Shown here piece by piece: positions 1-11,026 of a stretch of 64,000 bases of DNA. The translations under genes were made by a program, and so were the position numbers. This DNA is from Frigidibacter sp. RF13. GTDB lineage: Bacteria > Pseudomonadota > Alphaproteobacteria > Rhodobacterales > Rhodobacteraceae. A model generated the notes under the pieces. That model saw only the letters and a program-made list of their open reading frames with translations, was not told where the DNA came from and ran no database searches. Location of the stretch: assembly GCF_026626305.1 (NCBI RefSeq), contig NZ_JAPNUE010000001.1:496001-560000 (forward strand), given 5' to 3'. Numbering within the stretch: the stretch's first letter is position 1; each line of letters starts with the position of its first letter.

Positions 1-1078
1 AGGGAATGTCGGCCGATTTCAGGACCGAGAAATCGGCACCTTGAATCGGGTGGCGGTGCATCTTCAACCCGGCGGCCTTGAGGGCGGCGGCCAGGCTCTC
101 GGCCAGGCGATCGGCGCGCGGCCGTGTTTCTTGCCGGGCAAGATCCATCAGCACGCCTGCCACCTCGTCATCCTGACCACTGAGATCAAGGCCCGCGAGA
201 ATGTCGGCCCGATCGTGACGCTCTGCAAGACGTACTGCGGCTTCTTCGGATGCTTCGGCATCGAGCTTGTAGATGGTGGCGCCGGTGGCCGTCCCCTCCT
301 CAAGCGCATCGGCGTGCAACGAGAGGAAGATGTCCGCGCGCGCCGCCCTAGCGATGGAGATGCGCTTTTCCAGGGGCACGAACTGGTCCTCGGTCCGGGT
401 CAACTCCACCTCCATACCCGCACGGCGCAGCCGTTCCGCCAGTTCAAGCCCGAAACCGAGGACAAGATGCGCCTCTCGTTCCTTGCCTGCCTCTGCACCG
501 GGGTCGATACCGCCGTGACCGGGGTCGAGCGTAACGCGCAATGGCCGGTCGCCGCGCTGGCGGGTGATCGGCTCGGGCGCGGATTGCGCGGTGGGCGTTT
601 CCGACCGGATGGTCCCGGCGCTGTCGGCAACCCTGCTCTCATAGTCCGCGGAGTTCGTCGGGCGGAAGATGAAGTGGATGCGCCCGGTTCCATCAGGACC
701 GCGCACGGCCTCCGATTGTTCCAGCGCGAGCGGAACGTCGACAAGTGCGACCAGCCGCGACCACCCCGGCCGGAACCGGCCCCAGTGCAGTTCCTCGATC
801 CGGTCTGAGCGGCCAAGCCCGGCAGGCGGATGGCCGTCGAAATTCACCTCCTGAAACTCGACGACGAGGCGAAGCGGGTTGTCGAGATATAGGACGCGGT
901 AAGGCACGGGCTGGCTCAGCGCCAGCTCGATCCGCACCCCCTGGCCTTCGTCCTTCAGGACCGAACGGTCGAGGTCCAGTTCGGCGAGCGGGCTGAGCGT
1001 CTGGGCGGTCAGGCAGGTCGCGCCGAGGGCGAGGAAACATGCAAGCAGGACCGTGATCCGCGTCAGTGCCCGGTTCAC
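1..1078 (-). CDS. N-acetylmuramoyl-L-alanine amidase (AmiC-type), 3' end cut by window edge
   Basis: Periplasmic zinc amidase that cleaves the amide bond between MurNAc and the peptide stem of peptidoglycan, normally for daughter-cell separation. The GTG start gives a Sec-type signal (hydrophobic run ITVLLACFLALGA, then a cleavage-like TAQ), followed by an AMIN-like beta domain over about residues 30-150 and an Amidase_3 catalytic domain. That domain opens with LDPGHGGIDPGA, which supplies the first zinc histidine, has a later Glu in KEREAHL and the SLHADA motif with another zinc His. The C-terminal catalytic Glu region lies outside the window. The start was chosen because the signal peptide begins there; no good upstream ATG is in frame. 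The family assignment is firm; the exact paralogue (AmiA/B/C) is not. Confidence 0.88.
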   Translation of the reverse strand, partial: MNRALTRITVLLACFLALGATCLTAQTLSPLAELDLDRSVLKDEGQGVRIELALSQPVPYRVLYLDNPLRLVVEFQEVNFDGHPPAGLGRSDRIEELHWGRFRPGWSRLVALVDVPLALEQSEAVRGPDGTGRIHFIFRPTNSADYESRVADSAGTIRSETPTAQSAPEPITRQRGDRPLRVTLDPGHGGIDPGAEAGKEREAHLVLGFGLELAERLRRAGMEVELTRTEDQFVPLEKRISIARAARADIFLSLHADALEEGTATGATIYKLDAEASEEAAVRLAERHDRADILAGLDLSGQDDEVAGVLMDLARQETRPRADRLAESLAAALKAAGLKMHRHPIQGADFSVLKSADIP

Positions 1079-1246
1079 AATCGCGACACAGGCCTTTGCC
1101 CCCCTTGCAGCCGACACGCCAACCTTCCTATCCTGCCCCGACTTCGCGCCTCCCTCTTCTCAGCGGGCGCGCTTGCGGTCAATGGTCCCGCGAAAGAACA
1201 ATCGTGGCCTGGGGCCGCGACAAGACAGTGAACGAAAGGCATCTTG

Positions 1247-1993
1247 ATGCGCAGTCTTATTCCCATCTCTCTGGCAGCTGGGCTTCTTGCCTCATCGGCG
1301 CTTGCCTTCGATCCGGCCAGCATGAACGACGCCGAGAAAGAGGCTTTCGGCGCGGCGGTGCGCGCCTACTTGCTGGAGCATCCGGAGGTCCTGTCTGAGG
1401 TCGTGGAGGCGCTGGAAGCAAAACGCGCCGCCGCGCAGGTCGAGGGCGACAAGGCGATCGTTGCCGCCAACGCCGCGGAGATCTTCGCCGATCCAGCCAG
1501 CTTCGTCGGCGGCAATCCCGAGGGCGGGCTAACTGTCGTCGAGTTCCTCGACTATCGTTGCGGCTATTGCCGCAAAGCCCATGCCGAGGTCGCAGAGCTT
1601 GTGCGATCGGATGGCGACATCCGCTATGTGGTCAAGGAGTTTCCGATCCTCGGCGAGGAATCGCTCCTCGCCTCTCGCTTCGCGATCGCCGCTCTGCAGG
1701 TGGTAGGCCCGGAGGCCTATGAAAAGGTCAATGCCGGCTTCTATGAGAGCTTCCGGGGCGATGTGACCGAGGAAACTCTGGCTGCGTTCGCGGTGTCGCT
1801 CGGCCTCGATCCGGCGCCGATCCTCGCCGGGATGAACGCGCCCGAGGTGACGGCGATCATTGAAGCCAACCATCTTCTGGCGCAACGCATGGATATTTCC
1901 GGCACGCCGACTTTCATCATCGGCGATCAGGTCCTGCGCGGTTTCGCGCCGCTCGACGCCATGCGCCAGATCGTCGAAGACGCGCGGAGCTGA
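1247..1993 (+). CDS. DsbA-family periplasmic thiol:disulfide oxidoreductase
   Basis: Thioredoxin-fold protein expected to form or isomerise disulfides in exported proteins. An N-terminal signal peptide ends near ALA at residue 20. An alpha-helical segment follows (residues 25-75, with HPEVLSEVVEALEAK, typical of Com1/ScsC-like DsbA proteins), then the active site CGYC at residues 105-108 and the cis-proline region SGTPTFIIG near the C terminus. The ATG at this position is preferred over a TTG one codon upstream because GAAAGG sits about 8 nt before it. The gene stands alone, divergent from the amidase, and ends at a strong hairpin shared with recA. The substrate is unknown. Confidence 0.88.
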   Translation: MRSLIPISLAAGLLASSALAFDPASMNDAEKEAFGAAVRAYLLEHPEVLSEVVEALEAKRAAAQVEGDKAIVAANAAEIFADPASFVGGNPEGGLTVVEFLDYRCGYCRKAHAEVAELVRSDGDIRYVVKEFPILGEESLLASRFAIAALQVVGPEAYEKVNAGFYESFRGDVTEETLAAFAVSLGLDPAPILAGMNAPEVTAIIEANHLLAQRMDISGTPTFIIGDQVLRGFAPLDAMRQIVEDARS

Positions 1994-1997
1994 AGGC

Positions 1998-2030
1998 GCC
2001 TCCTCGATGCACTTCGTGCACTCGTCGGGC
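1998..2030 (+). repeat. Dispersed palindromic repeat, family 2, copy A (single arm)
   Basis: Starts a few bases after the stop codon of the DsbA-like gene. The core GCACTTCGTGC is itself a perfect hairpin and is flanked by CTCCTCGA on the left and CTCGTCG on the right. The same arm recurs after the stop codons of metA and of the dctD-like gene in this window. It is non-coding and lies upstream of the true terminator hairpin. Confidence 0.55.
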
Positions 2031-2082
2031 ACCGGCTCCAAGCGCGCTGTGCCTTTCGGCGCGTGACCCGCTCAGAACGCAG

Positions 2083-2108
2083 AACGGCCGGGATCATCCC
2101 GGCCGTTT
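2083..2108. terminator. Bidirectional terminator between dsbA-like gene and recA
   Basis: Perfect inverted repeat AACGGCCGGGAT / ATCCCGGCCGTT followed by a short T run on the plus strand. It lies between two convergent genes, so it can serve both. Confidence 0.75.
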
Positions 2109-2129
2109 CCTTGCATCTGACCTGTATGC

Positions 2130-3200
2130 TCAGGCTTCCATCACATCGTCGCCCTCTTCGGCGGTGGCGCCGAAATCCAGCCCGTGGCTTGCGCGGATCT
2201 TGTCCTCGATGGCGAAGGCAACATCCGGATTGTCCTTGAGGAATTGCTTGGCGTTCTCGCGGCCCTGGCCGATCCGTTCGTCGCCGTAGGAATACCAGGC
2301 GCCGGATTTTTCCACGACCCCGGCCTTCACGCCCAGATCGACCAGCTCGCCGGTCTTAGAAATCCCCTCGCCATACATGATGTCGAATTCGACCTGTTTG
2401 AAGGGTGGCGCCACCTTGTTCTTCACCACCTTCACGCGCGTCGTATTGCCGACCACCTCGTCGCGATCCTTGATCGCGCCTATGCGACGGATATCAAGCC
2501 GGACAGAGGCGTAGAACTTCAGCGCATTGCCGCCCGTCGTGGTTTCAGGATTGCCGAACATCACGCCGATCTTCATGCGTATTTGGTTGATGAAGATCAC
2601 CATGCAGTTCGACCGGCTGATCGAGGCGGTCAACTTGCGCATCGCCTGGCTCATCAGGCGCGCCTGGGCGCCCACGGTCGCGTCGCCCATGTCACCCTCG
2701 ATCTCGGCCTTGGGCGTCAGTGCCGCGACCGAATCGACAACCACAAGACTGACCGCGCCCGAGCGCACCAGCGTATCGACGATTTCCAGCGCCTGTTCGC
2801 CAGTATCGGGCTGCGAGATCAGAAGCTCGTCAAGGTTCACACCCAGTTTCTTGGCATAAAGCGGATCGAGCGCATGTTCGGCGTCGACGAAGGCGCAGAC
2901 ACCACCCTTCTTCTGCTCTTCGGCCACCACATGCAGCGTGAGCGTGGTCTTGCCCGACGATTCCGGCCCGTAGATCTCGACCACCCTTCCCTTCGGCAGG
3001 CCGCCGATGCCAAGCGCGATATCGAGGCCGAGCGAGCCGGTCGAGGTCGCCTCGATCTCCAACACCGGATTATTGGTCCCGAGCTTCATGATCGAGCCCT
3101 TGCCGAACTGCCGTTCGATCTGGGCCAGCGCACTGTCGAGCGCCTTCTGCTTGTCTGCCGTGCGCTTGTCGTTCATGTCGAAAAGGTTCGCTGCTGCCAT
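2130..3200 (-). CDS. recA: Recombinase RecA
   Basis: ATP-dependent strand-exchange protein for homologous recombination and the co-protease that triggers LexA cleavage. The 356-residue length is normal for the family. Walker A GPESSGKT sits at residues 78-85, the MAW-type [10 protein letters not shown] context is intact, the Walker B region reads [16 protein letters not shown], and the L2 region [22 protein letters not shown] is complete. The C terminus is acidic (EEGDDVMEA). The start at [10 protein letters not shown] is preferred over an ATG 33 codons upstream: AAGGA precedes it, and the longer form would extend over the LexA box. It is transcribed alone from a promoter with an overlapping LexA box. 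Confidence 0.97.
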   Translation of the reverse strand: MAAANLFDMNDKRTADKQKALDSALAQIERQFGKGSIMKLGTNNPVLEIEATSTGSLGLDIALGIGGLPKGRVVEIYGPESSGKTTLTLHVVAEEQKKGGVCAFVDAEHALDPLYAKKLGVNLDELLISQPDTGEQALEIVDTLVRSGAVSLVVVDSVAALTPKAEIEGDMGDATVGAQARLMSQAMRKLTASISRSNCMVIFINQIRMKIGVMFGNPETTTGGNALKFYASVRLDIRRIGAIKDRDEVVGNTTRVKVVKNKVAPPFKQVEFDIMYGEGISKTGELVDLGVKAGVVEKSGAWYSYGDERIGQGRENAKQFLKDNPDVAFAIEDKIRASHGLDFGATAEEGDDVMEA

Positions 3201-3250
3201 TGTCCCGTTCCTTATTTCACACCCCGCCCATGGCGGCAATGTTGCCTGAT

Positions 3251-3265
3251 GTTCGCCTCTTGTTC
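3251..3265 (-). promoter_or_regulatory. LexA (SOS) box of recA, GTTC-N7-GTTC
   Basis: Exact match to the direct-repeat LexA target of alphaproteobacteria (GTTC-N7-GTTC; GAAC-N7-GAAC on the recA strand). It lies about 50 nt before the recA start and just downstream of the predicted -10, where a repressor would block initiation. Confidence 0.85.
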
Positions 3266-3270
3266 TCAAC

Positions 3271-3299
3271 CTTATGAGATCAAAAAGAGAACATTTCAA
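3271..3299 (-). promoter_or_regulatory. Predicted sigma70-type promoter of recA
   Basis: On the recA strand TTGAAA, a 17-nt spacer and CATAAG form a good -35/-10 pair. The transcription start would fall at the upstream edge of the LexA box. Confidence 0.6.
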
Positions 3300-3398
3300 T
3301 CAAATTCTTCCGATAGTCTCTGCGCTCTTCCTTAAGAACTGGTTTACGGCTTGCCTCGGCGCCGGGCGCGCGGCAGAAGACCCGAGAAGGGGTGCTTC

Positions 3399-3992
3399 AT
3401 GCTGATTTTCTGGAAAGAACGGCTGGTTCTGCTTGCCACGCCCAAGACCGGCTCGACCTCGATCGAGACAGCGCTTGAGCAAATGGCGCATGTGGCGATC
3501 CGCCGCCCGCCGGAACTGAAACACCTGTCGGCCCCGGCCTATCACGACCATATGGGGCCGATGCTGGAGCAGGCGGCGGGCGAGCGGTTCACCACCGTGG
3601 CGCTGATGCGCGAGCCGATAGACTGGCTTGGCAGCTGGTGGCGATACCGGCAGCGCGACGATATCCGCGACATGCCGCGCTCGACCTCGGGCCTGAGTTT
3701 CGAGGAGGCGGTCCTGTCACATCTCGACGACCGTGCGGGCGGGCCGATGAATGTGGGCTCGCAGGGGCAATTCCTCGGGCTGCGCGGTGGAAACGCGCCG
3801 GTCGATCGGGTCTTCCGCTATGAGGAGATCGACCGTTTCGTGCACTTCCTCGAAGACCGTCTAGGGTGCGAGCTGATCCTGCCGCGTCTGAATGTTTCGC
3901 CGAAGGGCAAGACCGATCTGACGCCCGCCACGCTGGCGCGGCTCAAGACAAAACTGGCCCGGGACTACGATTTCTACAATGGGCTGATCTGA
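3399..3992 (+). CDS. Sulfotransferase-family protein
   Basis: Small cytosolic PAPS-dependent sulfotransferase-like protein (197 aa). A 5'-phosphosulfate-binding loop TPKTGSTS is at residues 14-21, right after the first strand. A 3'-phosphate-binding segment MREPIDWLGSWWRY is near residues 70-83, with the expected Arg and Ser. A later RYEEID...LNVSPKGK region resembles the C-terminal part of the family. The start was chosen at MLIFWKERL because GAGAAGG lies 8 nt upstream; an earlier in-frame ATG gives a basic extension with no support. The acceptor substrate is unknown. A near-CtrA sequence (TTAA-N7-TTTA) lies about 55 nt upstream. Confidence 0.75.
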   Translation: MLIFWKERLVLLATPKTGSTSIETALEQMAHVAIRRPPELKHLSAPAYHDHMGPMLEQAAGERFTTVALMREPIDWLGSWWRYRQRDDIRDMPRSTSGLSFEEAVLSHLDDRAGGPMNVGSQGQFLGLRGGNAPVDRVFRYEEIDRFVHFLEDRLGCELILPRLNVSPKGKTDLTPATLARLKTKLARDYDFYNGLI

Positions 3993-4005
3993 CCGGCTGG
4001 CGGCC

Positions 4006-6312
4006 TCACTGCATCTGGCTCTGAACCGTGGCAGTCAGTTCGGACAACGAGAAGGGTTTGGGCAGGAAGATCGCATTGTCGATTTTTTCCCGATCCTCGG
4101 TCAGCGCCTCCTCCGAATAGCCTGAAACGAAAACGACGCGGGTGTTTGGCCGATCCTTGAGCGCCTGCCTGACCCAGGTCGGTCCGTCGAGACCGGGCAT
4201 GATCACATCGGTGACGAAGACATCGACGGCGAGCGTGGCATCGGCAAGAATCCTCAGCGCCTCTTCGGCATTTTCCGCCTCGATCACTGTGAAGCCGCGC
4301 ATCTTCAGCGCGCGGGCCGCGAAGGCGCGCACCGGTGCCTCGTCCTCGACCAGAAGCACCACCCCCTGTCCGGCAGGCACGGCCCGGCGGATGGGCGCGG
4401 GCGGCTCCGCCTCCACCTGCTCCGCGTCGCCACGCTGATAGGCGGGGAAGAAAAGCGCAAACGTCGTGCCTTCGCCGAGGATCGAATCGCAGAATATATA
4501 GCCGCCGGACTGTTTCACGATCCCGTAGGCGGTCGACAGGCCAAGGCCCGTGCCCTCGCCCGGGCGCTTCGTCGTGAAGAAGGGCTCGAAAATCTTCTCG
4601 ATCTTGTCGGGCGCGATGCCAGTGCCCTGATCGGCGACGCGAACCATGACGTAATCGCCCGCCGGAACCGTGGCGCGGTCCCGCTTGAGGTCTGAGGCGA
4701 GTCGTACATTTTCAGTCGAAATCAGGATGCGGCCCCCGTCGGGCATTGCGTCGCGGGCATTGACCACGAGGTTCATGATCACCTGCTCCAGCTGCCGCCT
4801 GTCGGCGCGGATCGGGCAAAGCTCGGGCTCGTGCTGCAGGATCAGTTCCACGCGTTCGCCCACCAGCCGGTTCAGAAGATGGGTCAGATCGGACATCGTG
4901 TCGCGCAGGTCGATGACGGCGGGTTTCAGCGTCTGCTTGCGCGAGAAGGCCAGAAGCTGGCCGACGAGAGAGGCAGCGCGATTGGCATTCTGATTGATCT
5001 GGATAAGGTCTGCGAAATCCGGATCTGACTTGTCATGGCGCAGCAGCAAGAGGTCGCAATGACCCGAGATCGCGGTCAGAAGATTGTTGAAATCATGCGC
5101 TACCCCGCCCGCAAGCTGGCCGATCGCCTGCATCTTCTGGCTTTGCACGAACTGCGCCTCGAGTGTCTTCAGTTGCGTTGCGTCCGACAGGATCGCCATC
5201 AGGCCGGTACGGCCGTCCTCATAGACGCGCGACAGCATCACCTGCAGGTAGGTGTCTTCCGCAACACCACGCAGCCTGAGCACTTCGGGTCGGTTCTCGG
5301 CCCGTCCGCTCATCGCGTCATGCAGCCAGTCGGCAACCGGTCGGCCGAGTCCTTCCAGAATATCCGAAAGTGCGGCGCCCGGCTCCTGCTCGCCGATAAG
5401 GCCGCGGGCGGCACGGTTCGCCTCCCGCAGCTCCCCCCGCGCGCTGAGCCGTAGCAGAGCAACCGGCAGCCGGTCGAACGCGGTCGGGTCATGGGCGCCG
5501 GTCGGATTGCCCTTGGTCGGCAGGAAATAGATCTCGCGCCGCCCGCCCTGCCCCTCAACCTCGGCCACCAGTGCGTTCACCGGGCCGTCGACGCCGGAAA
5601 TCTCGTTCTCCTCGCCCGGGCGGATCGGCAGGTCGGTAAAGATCCGGTCGAGCGTCTTGACCCGTTCGCCGGTGATGCGTCGCAAAGCCTCGTTCATGAA
5701 AAGGATCGTGCCGGTCTTCGACACGGTCAGCATTGGCAAGCTGATCGATTCCGCGCCGCGCCCGCCGGTCGCGCGTTCGGCCATATCCTCAAGCCGCCAT
5801 AGAAAGCCCTGCGCGCCGATGCGGTGCACCGACAGCCTCACATGGCCGCGCCGTGTCACCAGATCCTCGCGCGCCGCACCATGGCCTTCGGCACGGTTCT
5901 GCAGGCGAAAGAGAACGGCGGCGGGATTGGCGAAGATCTCCGACAGCGCCCGGGCGAGCGTTTCTCCCTCGCGCGGGCCGAACCGGTCGAGCGCGGCGCG
6001 GTTGAGATATTGCAGCTGGCCTTCGCCATCCGTGGTGAAACTCGGCGCAGCATCGAGCGCCACGAAAGTAGCGAGATGGCGGTAGAGCTGCCCATCCACG
6101 CGCTTGCGCTTCAACGCGACCAGCGCCACGACGACCGCAAGCGCCGCGAGCGTGCCCGCGAGGGCGAAGACCGCAGGTTCGATCCGCCCGACCGGCAAAA
6201 GAAAGCCCGCTGCCGCCAGCATCCCGGCCGCAAGTGCCAAATAAAGGCCGTGCGGCGCCAGCGTTCCCGCTGTCTTGATCACCGGATGTTCAGTCAGGGC
6301 AGGATCCGACAC
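4006..6312 (-). CDS. cckA: Hybrid sensor histidine kinase CckA
   Basis: Membrane hybrid kinase at the top of the CckA-ChpT-CtrA phosphorelay; it switches between kinase and phosphatase. Two transmembrane helices (about 22-40 and 47-66) are followed by PAS-like regions (about 80-170, 190-260, 280-380). The HisKA box [11 protein letters not shown] has its phosphoacceptor at His406. An HATPase domain carries N, G1 (DQGTGIAPD) and G2 ([15 protein letters not shown]) boxes, and the C-terminal receiver has the phospho-Asp in [12 protein letters not shown]. The start is GTG; the ATG two bases upstream is out of frame. It follows guaB-rsmB on the same strand but has its own intergenic region with an exact CtrA box. 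Confidence 0.93.
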   Translation of the reverse strand: MSDPALTEHPVIKTAGTLAPHGLYLALAAGMLAAAGFLLPVGRIEPAVFALAGTLAALAVVVALVALKRKRVDGQLYRHLATFVALDAAPSFTTDGEGQLQYLNRAALDRFGPREGETLARALSEIFANPAAVLFRLQNRAEGHGAAREDLVTRRGHVRLSVHRIGAQGFLWRLEDMAERATGGRGAESISLPMLTVSKTGTILFMNEALRRITGERVKTLDRIFTDLPIRPGEENEISGVDGPVNALVAEVEGQGGRREIYFLPTKGNPTGAHDPTAFDRLPVALLRLSARGELREANRAARGLIGEQEPGAALSDILEGLGRPVADWLHDAMSGRAENRPEVLRLRGVAEDTYLQVMLSRVYEDGRTGLMAILSDATQLKTLEAQFVQSQKMQAIGQLAGGVAHDFNNLLTAISGHCDLLLLRHDKSDPDFADLIQINQNANRAASLVGQLLAFSRKQTLKPAVIDLRDTMSDLTHLLNRLVGERVELILQHEPELCPIRADRRQLEQVIMNLVVNARDAMPDGGRILISTENVRLASDLKRDRATVPAGDYVMVRVADQGTGIAPDKIEKIFEPFFTTKRPGEGTGLGLSTAYGIVKQSGGYIFCDSILGEGTTFALFFPAYQRGDAEQVEAEPPAPIRRAVPAGQGVVLLVEDEAPVRAFAARALKMRGFTVIEAENAEEALRILADATLAVDVFVTDVIMPGLDGPTWVRQALKDRPNTRVVFVSGYSEEALTEDREKIDNAIFLPKPFSLSELTATVQSQMQ

Positions 6313-6362
6313 ATCGCCCCCGGGGAATGAGATTCGTTTAAGGCATTCCGACCCCGAAATGC

Positions 6363-6377
6363 TTAAGCGGCAATTAA
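6363..6377 (-). promoter_or_regulatory. CtrA binding site TTAA-N7-TTAA upstream of cckA
   Basis: Exact full CtrA consensus about 50 nt upstream of the cckA start, in the only intergenic gap before that gene. A further TTAA half site lies at 6338-6341, and GANTC (CcrM) sites lie at 6331-6335 and 6419-6423. Confidence 0.7.
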
Positions 6378-6426
6378 CCTGCGAAATGACAACCTGTGAT
6401 TGTGTACTTTTCGCGACCGACTCGCG

Positions 6427-7599
6427 TCAAGACCGGGCGAGCACCGCTAGGTAAAAGCCGTCGCCGCCTTCCGTGGGCAGGAACCGGCGTTCATGCTTGA
6501 GCGTAAAGCCATCATGAGCGCCGAGGAAGCCAGCGACGACCGCGTCGTTTTCCGCGCCGAGAAGCGAGCAGGTCATATAGGCGAGCGTGCCGCCGGGGCG
6601 AATGTACTCGGCAGCCATCGCCAAGATGCTTTTCTGCAGGCTGGCCAGTTCACCGAGCCGCTCTGGCGTGAGCAGCCACTTCGACTGTGGCGTGCGCCGC
6701 CAGGTGCCAGACCCCGAACAGGGGGCGTCGACAAGTACGAGGTCGTAAGCGCCCGGTTTCAGCGCGGCGCTGTCCACCAGTCTTATGTCCGCGCCCGCGC
6801 GCTTCGCTCGTAGAGGCAGATCGCGCATCCGGCCAGGGTTCGCATCATGGGCGTCGATCCGTCCGCCCGTCCGCGCAGCCATGGCGAGCGCCTTGCCGCC
6901 GCCACCCGCGCAATAGTCGAGAACTTTCATGCCGCGTTCCAGCGGAAGGTCGGCGACGGCCGACTGCGAGGACAGGTCCTGCAGCTCGACAAACCCTTGA
7001 AGATAGGCGTGCGAGCCATTGATCTTGTTTGACTTTCCGACAACTTCAAGGGTCGTTCTACAGGTGGGAGCCTCGCGGCATTCCACCCCGTCGGCGGCCA
7101 GAAGCGACATCGCGTTGGCCCGCGTCCCGCGCGCCATGTTCACCCGTAGGAAGACCGGCGCGCGTTCGCGCATCGCCGCCAGCACCGGATCGAACGCCTG
7201 CCCGAGCGTGCTGCGGAGTGGAGCGTCAAGCCAGTCAGGATAATCGAGCCGCACTGCGTCGCGCAGCTTTCCGGCGGGCGCCGCCAGAGCCGCCCTTTCG
7301 GCGTCATCAATCGCTGACGGACCATGCGGCAGATCGGCGAAAAGCGCGTCACGCGCGTCGGGGTCGGCGAGCGCGATCATCAGCGCCCGGCCCGTAGGTT
7401 CCGCTGCCCCGGCCCGCGCGGCCAGGCTTCGCTGGCAGCGCAGCGCGTCATAGACGAGGTCGCGCACCGCCGCCCGGTCGCCCGACCCCGCATAGCGAGA
7501 GGCGCGCGCCCAGAGCGTCAGTGCGCGCTCGGCCGGTTCGCCCGCGAGGATACGGTCAAGAAGCTCGATCGCTGTCTGGACACGCGCGGCGGGGGTCAT
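6427..7599 (-). CDS. rsmB: 16S rRNA (cytosine-C5) methyltransferase, RsmB family
   Basis: SAM-dependent m5C methyltransferase of the RsmB/NOL1 family (390 aa), expected to modify C967 of 16S rRNA. An N-terminal helical NusB-like region (about 1-140) precedes the Rossmann domain. Visible motifs are the SAM loop VLDYCAGGGGKALAMA, DAHDANPGRMRDL, the motif IV cysteine in VDAPCSGSGTWRR and the catalytic motif VI cysteine in YMTCSLL. It starts 16 nt after the guaB stop on the same strand, so the two are probably co-transcribed. The family is clear; the exact target base is inferred. Confidence 0.85.
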   Translation of the reverse strand: MTPAARVQTAIELLDRILAGEPAERALTLWARASRYAGSGDRAAVRDLVYDALRCQRSLAARAGAAEPTGRALMIALADPDARDALFADLPHGPSAIDDAERAALAAPAGKLRDAVRLDYPDWLDAPLRSTLGQAFDPVLAAMRERAPVFLRVNMARGTRANAMSLLAADGVECREAPTCRTTLEVVGKSNKINGSHAYLQGFVELQDLSSQSAVADLPLERGMKVLDYCAGGGGKALAMAARTGGRIDAHDANPGRMRDLPLRAKRAGADIRLVDSAALKPGAYDLVLVDAPCSGSGTWRRTPQSKWLLTPERLGELASLQKSILAMAAEYIRPGGTLAYMTCSLLGAENDAVVAGFLGAHDGFTLKHERRFLPTEGGDGFYLAVLARS

Positions 7600-7615
7600 G
7601 CGCCCTCTCCCGCCG

Positions 7616-9902
<2,287 letters not shown>

Positions 9903-9904
9903 GG

Positions 9905-10870
9905 TCAGGCAATCGCGGCGTTGGTCTTCACCGCGAGCTGACCTCCGAGCCAGAGCCGTCCGATCCGGTAGGCGATGGCCAGATTGATCCCGGTCGCCGC
10001 CGCCAGCAGCAGAAGCCCCGGCACAGTCCAAGCCGTACCGACAAGAAGCCAAAGGCTGGCTGTCGCTGCAAACGGAAAGGTGAAGGCGGCCCAAAGCGCG
10101 GAAAAGCCGCTTTGCAGAGTCGCTCTTAGCGACGGAAGCAGCAGCACCAGAACCAGCGCGGCAAGCACCGCGGCACCAAGGGCGATGTCCGAGTGACCCA
10201 GGATCTTGGCGGTACTGCCCGAGACGGAGATCGCCGCGAGATGCAGCGCGAGGAGCGGGCGCAAGGGCGCTGGCATGGCCCGCTTCATCAGATCAACCGC
10301 GCCCCAGAGGCCGATCAACAGGCCGACGGCGGTGAACAGGTAGAAGAGAAGGTCTGCCAGCGGATGCAGCCCGAGGCTCGCGGCCGCAAGTGCGCCCACG
10401 ATCGGCGAGGTGAAATAGAGCTGCCCGGCCGGGGAGTAGCGACGCGCCTCCCGCGGTGAGGTCACTATATAACGCAGGATCAGGCCGATGATCGGCACAT
10501 GGAGCGCGAGGCCGAGATAGAAGACCGCTACGGCCGCGACAGGATGCCACGCGCCTGCAAGCGTGGCGGTCAAATAGAGCGATCCGCACAGCGCCGAAAG
10601 CCCGAGCCTACCCGGCAGGACGGTGATATCGTCGGCCAGTACCGATAGGCGGCGCATGAGCTTTGCAGCATAAGCCACCAATGCGACAAGGAATATGAAG
10701 ATCGCACCCCCGGCGATCAGATCGGCGAGGGGTGCCGCGCCCTCGATCAATGCACCGGCACGGCGCCAGGCGAGCGCGAGCCCCAGAAGACCGAGGATCG
10801 CCGGAAAGACTGCAGGCGGCGTCCGGCGGGCGAAGCCTTTCGGCGTGGGCGTCGGGGCGACGAATCTCAT
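9905..10870 (-). CDS. TDT/TehA-family (SLAC1-like) transporter
   Basis: Integral membrane protein of 321 aa with about ten hydrophobic helices, matching the TDT family (TehA tellurite resistance, Mae1 malate, plant SLAC1 anion channels). Recognisable segments include TPPAVFPAILGLLGLALAWR near the N terminus and SPIVGALAAASLGLHPLADLLFYL in the middle. A strong AAGGAG lies 8 nt before this ATG; the reading frame stays open far upstream, but only as a GC artefact. It is convergent with the amidotransferase-like gene (2 nt between stop codons). The exported anion cannot be read from the sequence. Confidence 0.82.
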   Translation of the reverse strand: MRFVAPTPTPKGFARRTPPAVFPAILGLLGLALAWRRAGALIEGAAPLADLIAGGAIFIFLVALVAYAAKLMRRLSVLADDITVLPGRLGLSALCGSLYLTATLAGAWHPVAAVAVFYLGLALHVPIIGLILRYIVTSPREARRYSPAGQLYFTSPIVGALAAASLGLHPLADLLFYLFTAVGLLIGLWGAVDLMKRAMPAPLRPLLALHLAAISVSGSTAKILGHSDIALGAAVLAALVLVLLLPSLRATLQSGFSALWAAFTFPFAATASLWLLVGTAWTVPGLLLLAAATGINLAIAYRIGRLWLGGQLAVKTNAAIA

Positions 10871-11026
10871 ATCTGTCTCCTTGCGGCAGCCGATCATAGC
10901 CGCTCTGCCAGCGCGCAGAACCGCAAACGCGGGCCTGCGACCCTTCACCGCGCGTGCGGCCGGTTTCGGGATGGACAATCCCCGCCCCGCAACCGACTGT
11001 CGGCGCGTACCCAGACGGAGCCGTTT

